A stretch of DNA of 59,033 nucleotides from Aquimarina mytili (GTDB taxonomy: Bacteria > Bacteroidota > Bacteroidia > Flavobacteriales > Flavobacteriaceae): contig NZ_JAERQJ010000016.1 of the NCBI RefSeq assembly GCF_016735115.1, forward strand, positions 1 to 59,033, read 5' to 3'. The position numbers were made by a program, and so were the translations under genes. Under the pieces are notes generated by a model that saw only the letters and a list, made by a program, of their open reading frames with translations, did no database searches and was not told where the DNA came from. Every line of letters starts with the position of its first letter. Position 1 is the stretch's first letter. Shown one piece after another: positions 8,704-15,832 of this stretch.

Positions 8704-9753
8704 TTACTTTATAACTTCAATTTCGAAAAGTTTATCCCAGTTTTTTCCAGTTACAAATAATTGTTTAGTGTCTTTCTTATATGCAATACCATTTAATACA
8801 TCAAGATTTTCATGTTGACTTACTTTTTTTCGTAATCCTGATAGGTCAATTACCCCTTCTAATGCACCATTTTTGGGATTAATAATAGCAATCCCATCTT
8901 TTTGCCAGGTATTGGCATAAATTTTACCATCAATCCACTCTAGTTCATTAAATTTAGATTTTACACTTTTATTGGTAGTTATTTCTATATATTCTTTTTC
9001 TGCAAGTGTATTGGGGTTTAACAGCCATATTTTTTCGGTACCATCACTTTTATAGATATGTTCTCCATCATTACATAATCCCCAACCTTCTTTACTCTTA
9101 TTATAGGCAAAATTTCCGGTTTTTTTCATGGTATTCAGATCATATATAAATCCTTCTTTGGCTTGCCAGGTTAGTTGAAAAATTTGATCATTTAAAATTG
9201 TAATCCCTTCAGCAAAATATTCTTTAGGAACCTCTATTTTGGTGAGCACATCACCTGTTTTATAGTTAACTTTTCGCAGAGAAGATTTTCCTTTTCTACC
9301 TGTACTTTCATAGAGAGTGTCGCCATAAAATTCTAATCCTTGAGTAAAAGCTTGTTTGTCATGAGGATACTCTGCTATAATTTTATACGAATATAATTTA
9401 GGGGATTTGTTGTTTAAAAATGTAATTTTTTTGGTAATTGTATCTACATTTCCATCATAAAATACTTGCGCTTGTAGTACGTTATGCCCTAATCTTTCTG
9501 TGTCAATTTTTTCTTCAAAACTGTAATCCGGTTTTGAGCGGGTTGTTTTTTGGTTTAAAATATAAGTAACCGAATCTATGGTTATATTTTGTTTGTTTTT
9601 TATGCTTGCCTTCATCGTTTCTCCAAGCTTAAAGGTTGACTTATTATTCTCTGTTTGGATAGAAAAATATTTTTTTTTCTTTTCCTGGTTACTTCCGCAT
9701 GAACATAAGGTTAAGCTTAATATAATGACGATTAAGGAGTTATAGATCTTCAT
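8704..9753 (-). CDS. Glutaminyl-peptide cyclotransferase (glutamine cyclase), lipoprotein
   Basis: 349 residues. A lipoprotein signal ends at Cys19 (LCSC). An N-terminal beta domain of about 100 residues precedes a five-bladed propeller of the glutamine cyclotransferase family (PF05096), marked by YPHDKQAFTQGLEF, LYESTGRKGKSSLRKV, FAEGITILNDQIFQLTW, GEHIYKSDGTEKIWLLNP and LEWIDGKIYANTWQKDGIAII. The enzyme converts N-terminal glutamine of exported proteins to pyroglutamate; mature Bacteroidota envelope proteins often begin with Gln after signal peptidase I cleavage, which gives it a plausible substrate pool. It stands alone, between the helicase and the SRP RNA gene. Confidence 0.88.
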   Translation of the reverse strand: MKIYNSLIVIILSLTLCSCGSNQEKKKKYFSIQTENNKSTFKLGETMKASIKNKQNITIDSVTYILNQKTTRSKPDYSFEEKIDTERLGHNVLQAQVFYDGNVDTITKKITFLNNKSPKLYSYKIIAEYPHDKQAFTQGLEFYGDTLYESTGRKGKSSLRKVNYKTGDVLTKIEVPKEYFAEGITILNDQIFQLTWQAKEGFIYDLNTMKKTGNFAYNKSKEGWGLCNDGEHIYKSDGTEKIWLLNPNTLAEKEYIEITTNKSVKSKFNELEWIDGKIYANTWQKDGIAIINPKNGALEGVIDLSGLRKKVSQHENLDVLNGIAYKKDTKQLFVTGKNWDKLFEIEVIK

Positions 9754-9807
9754 TTTGATAATTTAATTTAGAGCAAGATATTTATTTTAATTGGGTTTAA
9801 AAAATCG

Positions 9808-9837
9808 TTGTTTTATATGCGAAAGATCGTATCTTTG
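9808..9837 (+). promoter_or_regulatory. Promoter of the SRP RNA gene
   Basis: TTG (9808-9810), 19-nt spacer, TATCTTTG (9830-9837). Transcription would start at about 9842, exactly at the predicted 5' end of the SRP RNA. This is one of the best consensus matches in the window. Confidence 0.8.
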
Positions 9838-9840
9838 CAT

Positions 9841-9938
9841 CGGCAAGTCCTACACAACTAGCTCCTGTTGAATCCTCCAGGGCGGGAACGCAGCAAAGGT
9901 ATACGGTTGTAGCGGTGTGATGTAGGTAGCTTGCCTTT
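9841..9938 (+). ncRNA. ffs: Signal recognition particle RNA (4.5S-like, small bacterial form)
   Basis: About 95 nt folding as one long hairpin: the ends GGCAAG (9842-9847) and CTTGCC (9930-9935) pair. The apical part has the conserved SRP domain: CCAGGGCGGGAACGCAGCAAAGG, shown here at about 9878-9900, with the tetraloop-like GGAA and the asymmetric AGCA/CAGG internal loops that bind Ffh. A T-run after the 3' end gives termination. It guides nascent membrane proteins to FtsY/SecYEG. Confidence 0.95.
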
Positions 9939-9997
9939 TTTTGTACCTGCTATTTAGATGTTTTCTCCTTAAATTTTGCTCGATAATTCCTAATTCT

Positions 9998-10032
9998 TTG
10001 CTCTATATTCGTAAATCATAATTGTATATTTG
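9998..10032 (+). promoter_or_regulatory. Probable promoter of the SDR gene, giving a leaderless or near-leaderless mRNA
   Basis: TATATTTG at 10025-10032 is a full match to the -7 element. The best -33 TTG (9998-10000) is 24 nt away, longer than usual. The start of transcription would fall within a few bases of the ATG at 10038. Confidence 0.45.
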
Positions 10033-10037
10033 TGGTC

Positions 10038-10856
10038 ATGAGTTTAGATCAAAATCCAATCATTTTAATTACAGGAGGTTCTTCGGGAATCGGAAAATCT
10101 ATAGGAACATTTTTAACAGATAAAGGGTATGTGGTTTACGGTACCAGTCGTAATCCAGAGAGATATACGGACTTTGAACCTTTTGAATTACTTCAGTTAG
10201 ATGTTGCTGATGTAAAAAGTGTCAATTCTGCTGTTGAAACCATTAAAGAGAAGCATGGACGATTAGATATATTGATTAATAATGCGGGTGCAGGTATTAT
10301 GGGGCCTATTGAAGAAGTACCGGAAGAAGAGATTATCAAGAATTTTACAACAAATTATTTCGGGCCTATCAATGTAACCAAGGCGGTTTTGCCTATTATG
10401 CGTAAACAAAAGTCTGGTTTAGTAATTAATATAACTTCTATAGCAGGATATATGGGGTTACCATATCGAGGTATTTACAGTGCTTCTAAAGCAGCACTCG
10501 AGATTACAACAGAAGCCTGGAGAATGGAATTGAAAGATTTTAATATTGAAATGACTAACATAGCTCCAGGTGATTTTGCAACCAATATTGCTGCAGGGCG
10601 TTACCATGCTCCAGTGTTAGAAGGTTCTCCTTATGAAAAAATCTACGATAAAACCTTAAAGCTTATGGATGAACATGTAGATTCGGGTAGCGATCCTCAG
10701 GAAATGGCTAAAGTGGTTTATAAAATTATACATACAAAAAAACCAAATGTAGGGTATAAGGTAGGGGCATTTATGCAAAAATTCTCTATTGTTTTAAAAC
10801 GAATACTACCGAGTAAAGTATATGAGAAATTACTAATGAATCATTACGAATTATAA
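10038..10856 (+). CDS. Short-chain dehydrogenase/reductase (SDR)
   Basis: 272 residues from ATG 10038. A GTG at 10032 in the same frame is rejected because it overlaps the -7 element TATATTTG. The classical SDR signs are present: the cofactor loop TGGSSGIGKS near the N-terminus, NNAGAG, the catalytic Ser in INITSIAGYMG and the YSASKAA tyrosine/lysine pair. The absence of an acidic residue straight after the second strand (YGTSRNPER) suggests NADP(H). Substrate unknown. The gene stands between the SRP RNA and the transaldolase. Confidence 0.9.
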   Translation: MSLDQNPIILITGGSSGIGKSIGTFLTDKGYVVYGTSRNPERYTDFEPFELLQLDVADVKSVNSAVETIKEKHGRLDILINNAGAGIMGPIEEVPEEEIIKNFTTNYFGPINVTKAVLPIMRKQKSGLVINITSIAGYMGLPYRGIYSASKAALEITTEAWRMELKDFNIEMTNIAPGDFATNIAAGRYHAPVLEGSPYEKIYDKTLKLMDEHVDSGSDPQEMAKVVYKIIHTKKPNVGYKVGAFMQKFSIVLKRILPSKVYEKLLMNHYEL

Positions 10857-10974
10857 TCTCATGTTTTCAAAGCTTGATTTTTTTATATTCAATTAACGAA
10901 AGATCCTATTAAACCATACCGATTATTTTTATATTCGTGCACTTATAAAAAACATATAATTTAAACACAACAAC

Positions 10975-11628
10975 ATGAAATTTTTTATTGATACGGCAAA
11001 CCTTGATCAAATTAAAGAAGCGCAGGACTTAGGTGTTCTTGATGGAGTGACTACAAACCCTTCTTTAATGGCAAAAGAAGGAATTACTGGTAAAGAAAAT
11101 ATTATTAATCATTATAAAAAAATATGTGAAATCGTAACTGGAGATGTTAGTGCAGAAGTTATCTCTACAGATTATGAAGGAATAATTAAAGAAGGTGAAG
11201 AATTAGCGAAGCTACATGATCAAATTATCGTAAAAGTACCTATGATAAAAGATGGAGTAAAAGCTATTAAATACTTTAGTGATAATAATATTAAAACCAA
11301 TTGTACTTTAGTGTTTTCTGCAGGACAAGCTTTATTAGCAGCGAAAGCAGGTGCTACTTATGTTTCTCCATTTATTGGGAGATTAGACGATATTTCTACA
11401 GATGGACTTAATCTTATAGCTGAAATTAGAATGATCTATGATAATTATGGATTTAATACTCAGATTTTGGCAGCTTCTGTAAGACATACAATGCATGTTA
11501 TCGACTGTGCTAAGATAGGAGCAGATGTAATGACTGGTCCTCTGTCTTCTATTGAAGGATTGCTAAGACATCCATTAACCGATATCGGTTTGGAAAAATT
11601 TCTTGCAGACTATAAAAAAGGAAATTAG
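10975..11628 (+). CDS. fsa: Fructose-6-phosphate aldolase / transaldolase-like protein
   Basis: 217 residues, the length of the short MipB/TalC (FSA) class rather than of full transaldolase (over 300). It starts MKFFIDTANLDQIKEAQDLG and has VTTNPSLMAKEG, the Schiff-base lysine region IIVKVPMIKDGVKAIKYF, and TNCTLVFSAGQALLAAKAGA. The barrel links glycolysis and the pentose phosphate pathway; in Bacteroidota these short proteins are generally taken to act as transaldolase. Whether aldolase or transaldolase activity dominates cannot be read from the sequence. It is monocistronic, with a terminator at 11660-11691. Confidence 0.9.
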   Translation: MKFFIDTANLDQIKEAQDLGVLDGVTTNPSLMAKEGITGKENIINHYKKICEIVTGDVSAEVISTDYEGIIKEGEELAKLHDQIIVKVPMIKDGVKAIKYFSDNNIKTNCTLVFSAGQALLAAKAGATYVSPFIGRLDDISTDGLNLIAEIRMIYDNYGFNTQILAASVRHTMHVIDCAKIGADVMTGPLSSIEGLLRHPLTDIGLEKFLADYKKGN

Positions 11629-11659
11629 AAACTGGCATACTATAATGTATATAAAAGAT

Positions 11660-11691
11660 AGCTACTCTTTATTGTAAAGGGTAGCTTTTTT
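11660..11691 (+). terminator. Terminator after the transaldolase gene
   Basis: Stem GCTACTCTTTA / TAAAGGGTAGC with a 3-nt loop, followed by six T. It touches the stop of the convergent gene ending at 11690. The A-rich left flank is weak for the other strand. Confidence 0.85.
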
Positions 11692-13135
11692 AGTTTCCTA
11701 AACTGGCAAGTCTTGTATATTGCATTAATTGCTTTTCAAATACAGATGAAAAAAGATCAGTATTGGCATTGATAATTTTACCATGTTTATTGACGAGGAT
11801 AACTTTATTTCGGTTATGAATAACAAGTTCTTCAGAGGAACATTTGGGGTACTTAAACTCATATTCATAATTTAAGTTGTAATGGTGTCTTTTAATGGTT
11901 TTTAACCAATTTTTCGTTTGCTCGTCATCAGTATTGATAGCAATAAAATCAATGTCGGGATATAATGTACTTAGGTATGATGCTTTTTTATGAGCTCTTA
12001 CATAGTGATCTTTCCTGTGCATAGACCAGAAATAGAATGCCGTTATAGATTTCTTGAAAAGAGAAGAAAGTCTTACCGTTTCTCCTTTTGATGTAATTAG
12101 TGGTTGGTCAGGAATTACATTATTTGGGCGTAACCTAGAAATTGCTCTCGAGAGTTTTCTTAATTCTTGCTGAGATTTCTTATTGGAACTTACCGATAAG
12201 TAGTGAGAAAGTACTTTATTAGCTTCAACATTGTTTCTGCTTTCTAATAAAGATTTAGTAGTAACCCTTCTTAGTAAATTGTTCTTTATATAAGGATGCT
12301 GTATAATGCTATCGATATGATTTAATTTATGGATAGTACTCCCTATACGGTTTTTATATAGAGGAAACTCTTTAGAGTAATTGGTTAAGGATGAATTCGT
12401 AAAATAAAAATTTAAATATCTATTATAAGCGTATAATCTTTTTAATTCATCATCATTATAATCTATGTCGTTTCTGTAATAAAAAAAAGAAACAGGTAAA
12501 TCTTTTGAAGAATCTAAACCAGCGATGCCATATCGTCTATTAAAATATAATTCATGTCGTGTATAAAAATCATATTTAAAACTGGCTTGTGTTATTTTTT
12601 TTGCTAGATCGCTTAATTCATATTTATCAACAAACTTTTGGTATGTTTCAACTTTAAATTTTAATAATGAATCTTGGTGTTTTTTAAAATAAGAAGGAGA
12701 TAGCCTCAAGCCAGTTCTTCTAATTTTTTCACGTTCAATTTCATTTTGTAAAAACATATCAATTAAGAAATTGTTTTTGCGAGCACCATCACCAGTAAAT
12801 ACAAGTGATTCATCAAATTCAATAGTGTTGAGGCGTATTAGTATACTATCACCTTTTTCTAAAAGAACAATTTGATTTTCTGGATTATGTCTAAAAGAAT
12901 AAAGACCTTCTTTGAGGTTTTCAATTTTGTGTAAAAACCTATTATTTTTATCTAATGTAATAGTGTCACTTGATCCACTACCATCAGATAGTACAACATA
13001 ATTAGTATTTGGATTCACTATTTCTCCACCAAAATAGGTGTATTTTCTATTCGTTTTTTCTGAAGAATCACAGCTACAAAGGCAGCAGGACAAAATAGAA
13101 AATGATATAACATATTTTATAAAAGAAATTTGCAT
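11690..13135 (-). CDS. TlpA-like thioredoxin-fold lipoprotein lacking the CXXC motif
   Basis: 481 residues. A lipoprotein signal ends at Cys22 (LCSC). An N-terminal DUF4369-like beta domain (about 30-125) is followed by a helical segment (about 130-330) and a C-terminal thioredoxin/AhpC-TSA fold (about 345-475): PDQPLITSKGETVRLSSLF, then ITAFYFWSMHRKDHY. The place of the usual WCxxC is taken by WSMHRKD, so the redox cysteines are gone; only Cys in PKCSSEEL remains nearby. It probably has a binding or structural role in the periplasm. It stands alone. A canonical relative lies at 45711-46847. Confidence 0.75.
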   Translation of the reverse strand: MQISFIKYVISFSILSCCLCSCDSSEKTNRKYTYFGGEIVNPNTNYVVLSDGSGSSDTITLDKNNRFLHKIENLKEGLYSFRHNPENQIVLLEKGDSILIRLNTIEFDESLVFTGDGARKNNFLIDMFLQNEIEREKIRRTGLRLSPSYFKKHQDSLLKFKVETYQKFVDKYELSDLAKKITQASFKYDFYTRHELYFNRRYGIAGLDSSKDLPVSFFYYRNDIDYNDDELKRLYAYNRYLNFYFTNSSLTNYSKEFPLYKNRIGSTIHKLNHIDSIIQHPYIKNNLLRRVTTKSLLESRNNVEANKVLSHYLSVSSNKKSQQELRKLSRAISRLRPNNVIPDQPLITSKGETVRLSSLFKKSITAFYFWSMHRKDHYVRAHKKASYLSTLYPDIDFIAINTDDEQTKNWLKTIKRHHYNLNYEYEFKYPKCSSEELVIHNRNKVILVNKHGKIINANTDLFSSVFEKQLMQYTRLASLGN

Positions 13136-13333
13136 TTTGAGTATTCTATTACTAACTAGCTATTTGCCCAAAAATAAAAGGAATCATCTTCGACCGTTGT
13201 TAATTATAAGTTAATTCTACTCGTCTATACGTTGTAATAAAAAATGTTGTCGTGTAATACCCTCAAAAAGTAGCTTTCTTGTTTATAATTTGTACAAATA
13301 ATATCCTATTCTTGTTTTTAAATTAATGCCAGA

Positions 13334-13368
13334 TTGTTTCTGGTTCTGAATCCATTTTTCTACTTTTG
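13334..13368 (+). promoter_or_regulatory. Likely promoter of the ABC-F gene
   Basis: TACTTTTG (13361-13368) matches the -7 element and lies 32 bp before the ATG. The nearest TTG upstream (13334-13336) leaves a 24-nt spacer, so the -33 part is uncertain. Confidence 0.4.
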
Positions 13369-13400
13369 CGGCAAATTCAAATTTTACACTTTCTTATATT

Positions 13401-15026
13401 ATGTTATCTGTTTCTAATCTCTCTGTTCAATTTGGTAAACGCGTGCTTTTTGACGAAGTAAATACTGCTTTTACTCAAGGTAATTGTTATGGTATTATTG
13501 GTGCTAATGGTGCTGGAAAATCTACCTTTCTAAAGATTCTTTCTGGTGTTATGGAAGCAACTTCGGGTCATGTTCATCTTGAGCCTGGTAAAAGAATGTC
13601 TGTTTTAGAACAGAACCACTATGCCTATGATGAGTATACTGTTTTAGAAGCGGTTATTATGGGAAATAAACCTCTCTATAAGATAAAGAAAGAAATTGAT
13701 GCTTTGTATGCTGATTATACCGATGAGAATGCCGAAAAAATAGGAGAGCTTCAGGTGCAATTTGAAGAAATGAATGGTTGGAATGCTGATAGCGATGCGG
13801 CAGCAATGCTTTCTAATCTTGGTATTAAAGAAGATTTGCATTATACACAGATGTCAGATCTTGATACCAAGCAAAGAGTACGAGTACTACTTGCTCAATG
13901 TTTGTTTGGTAATCCAGATGTGTTGATAATGGATGAGCCTACAAATGATTTGGATTATGAAACTATCTCATGGCTAGAAAACTTTTTAGGGAATTATGAA
14001 AATACGGTGATTGTTGTATCTCACGACCGTCATTTTCTGGATGCAGTATGTACGCACATTTCAGATATAGATTTTGGTAAGATTAACCATTATAGCGGTA
14101 ACTATACATTTTGGTACGAATCTTCTCAATTAGCTGCCAGACAAAGAGCACAACAAAACAAAAAAGCAGAAGAGAAAAAGAAAGAATTACAAGAATTTAT
14201 TGCACGATTTAGTGCAAATGTGGCAAAATCTAAACAGGCTACCTCTCGTAAAAAAATGATAGAAAAGCTTAATATTGAAGATATAAAACCTTCAAGCCGC
14301 CGTTATCCAGCTATAATATTTGAAAGAGATAGAGAAGCTGGTGATCAAATCCTTAATGTAGAAGGGTTAGCTGCTAGTATTGAAGGAGAAACGTTATTTA
14401 AGGATATTGATATTAATTTGGCAAAAGGAGATAAAGTTGTCGTTTTTTCTAAAGATTCGAGAGCTACCACCGCATTTTATCAAATTTTAAATGATAAACA
14501 AAAAGCAGATGCCGGAAAATTTGCTTGGGGTATCACAACAACACAATCCTATTTGCCCGCCGATAATAGCGAGTATTTTCAAAATGATTTAACACTTGTA
14601 GATTGGTTACGTCAATGGGCGACTACAGAAGAAGAGCGTGAAGAGGTGTTCTTAAGAGGATTTCTAGGAAAAATGATTTTTAGTGGTGAAGAAGCACTTA
14701 AAAAATCTAATGTGCTTTCTGGAGGAGAAAAAGTACGTTGTATGTTATCTAAAATGATGATGACTAGAGCAAATGTTGTGATGTTAGATGAGCCTACAAA
14801 TCACTTGGACCTGGAATCGATTACCGCTTTTAATAATTCACTCAAAAAATTTAAAGGAACTGTACTGTTTACTACTCATGATCATGAGTTTGCTCAAACG
14901 GTAGGTAATAGAGTGATAGAGTTAACGCCAAATGGTGTGATTGACAGATATACAACATTTGATGAATATATGAGCGACTTGAAAATTAAGGAACTGAGAG
15001 AAAAAATGTATGCCGTAAATGTGTAA
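13401..15026 (+). CDS. ABC-F family ATPase, YbiT-like
   Basis: 541 residues, close to E. coli YbiT (530) and similar to it over the whole length (start MLSVSNLSVQFGKRVLFDEV; linker ELQEFIARFSANVAKSKQATS). NBD1 has Walker A GANGAGKST (34-42) and Walker B VLIMDEPTNDLD, but its signature is degenerate (MSDLDTKQRV at 151-160). NBD2 has a good signature LSGGE (439-443) and Walker B VVMLDEPTNHLD, but Walker A is lost (FSKDSRATTA, 349-358). So one composite ATP site is intact and the other is broken on both sides. ABC-F proteins act on the ribosomal E site; YbiT-type members are not resistance factors. Confidence 0.92.
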   Translation: MLSVSNLSVQFGKRVLFDEVNTAFTQGNCYGIIGANGAGKSTFLKILSGVMEATSGHVHLEPGKRMSVLEQNHYAYDEYTVLEAVIMGNKPLYKIKKEIDALYADYTDENAEKIGELQVQFEEMNGWNADSDAAAMLSNLGIKEDLHYTQMSDLDTKQRVRVLLAQCLFGNPDVLIMDEPTNDLDYETISWLENFLGNYENTVIVVSHDRHFLDAVCTHISDIDFGKINHYSGNYTFWYESSQLAARQRAQQNKKAEEKKKELQEFIARFSANVAKSKQATSRKKMIEKLNIEDIKPSSRRYPAIIFERDREAGDQILNVEGLAASIEGETLFKDIDINLAKGDKVVVFSKDSRATTAFYQILNDKQKADAGKFAWGITTTQSYLPADNSEYFQNDLTLVDWLRQWATTEEEREEVFLRGFLGKMIFSGEEALKKSNVLSGGEKVRCMLSKMMMTRANVVMLDEPTNHLDLESITAFNNSLKKFKGTVLFTTHDHEFAQTVGNRVIELTPNGVIDRYTTFDEYMSDLKIKELREKMYAVNV

Positions 15027-15047
15027 ATTCGATTATATATTATAAAC

Positions 15048-15081
15048 AAAAAAGACCTTGTATTTTACAAGGTCTTTTTTG
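15048..15081 (+). terminator. Terminator after the ABC-F gene
   Basis: Stem AAAAAAGACCTTGT / ACAAGGTCTTTTTT with a small loop of four T/A, followed by the T-run. Near-perfect and symmetrical, 22 bp after the stop. Confidence 0.9.
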
Positions 15082-15405
15082 TTTAAGACTAGTATATATC
15101 TCTCATAATTCTTTTTCAATAGAATAATCTGTATAGCTTAGTTTTAAATACATTTTATTAGCATATATGCAAGCTAAATGGGGTATGCTTGATTAACGAA
15201 TGTTAAATTTGTTAAATTATCATAGGAATTAGTTGTAAAAATTGTCTAATATCTGTTATTTTACACTTTCGTGTGATAGCAGCATCTGTTATTTTGTTTT
15301 ATCATATTTGAATATATTGACTTCGTCCCCCTTTAGAAGTTTTATGAACATACCTACAATTTAGCTATAGCTAGTAAGCTTTAATAGTTAATTTAATACG
15401 GTTCA
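15082..15405. other. Intergenic region with a spaced direct repeat
   Basis: 324 bp without a gene. The word ATCTGTTATTTT occurs at 15251-15262 and 15284-15295, exactly 33 bp apart (three helical turns), with a small palindrome ACAC TTTC GTGT (15263-15274) between. This could be a regulator site for the two-gene unit that starts at 15406. A weak -7-like CATATTTG lies near 15305. Confidence 0.35.
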
Positions 15406-15831
15406 ATGTTATCAAGAAAAATTACACTCATTTTTTTTCTTAATCTCACTGTCTTCTCATTTTCGCAATGTAAAACAGTTGAGAAAAATTCCACAGAAAA
15501 GACTTCTGTGCCCACATCAATTATACCCGCTGTGAATAGTTCTTCTAAACCAATGCTAAATGGAGATAGATCCATGGAGCTTCATGTTAAAAAAAATATG
15601 AAAGTAGGAGACCCTGCATTTCATTTTGAATATATAGTGTATAAAGCAGGTACAAAAGATATCATAAAGCAAGGCACTTTTAGGGGTACTAATGTTGAGT
15701 GGAATAATAATACATCATTAAAGCTTACCCCATATGTCGGGATGGAACAAAAACCCACATCAGATAACCCAGAAGAAGTTTTAAAGAAAAATACTCACAC
15801 TCAATTAATAATAATCAATTTAAATAACTAA
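15406..15831 (+). CDS. Small exported protein, probable lipoprotein, function unknown
   Basis: 141 residues. The N-terminus is a signal sequence ending at SFSQC (Cys22), either a lipobox or a signal peptidase I site just before it. The mature part starts with a Ser/Thr/Lys-rich linker, then a compact region with beta character (HVKKNMKVGDPAFHFEYIVYKAGTKDIIKQGTFRGTNVEWNNNTSLKLTPYVGM). I recognise no family. It ends two bases before the start of the large BNR-repeat gene, so the two are surely co-transcribed and may work together at the cell surface. Confidence 0.7.
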   Translation: MLSRKITLIFFLNLTVFSFSQCKTVEKNSTEKTSVPTSIIPAVNSSSKPMLNGDRSMELHVKKNMKVGDPAFHFEYIVYKAGTKDIIKQGTFRGTNVEWNNNTSLKLTPYVGMEQKPTSDNPEEVLKKNTHTQLIIINLNN

Positions 15832-15832
15832 A

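Noticed and set aside
15393..15575. Minus-strand 60-codon frame overlapping the small lipoprotein start
   Set aside because: Residues mirror the plus-strand gene and there is no promoter or family match.
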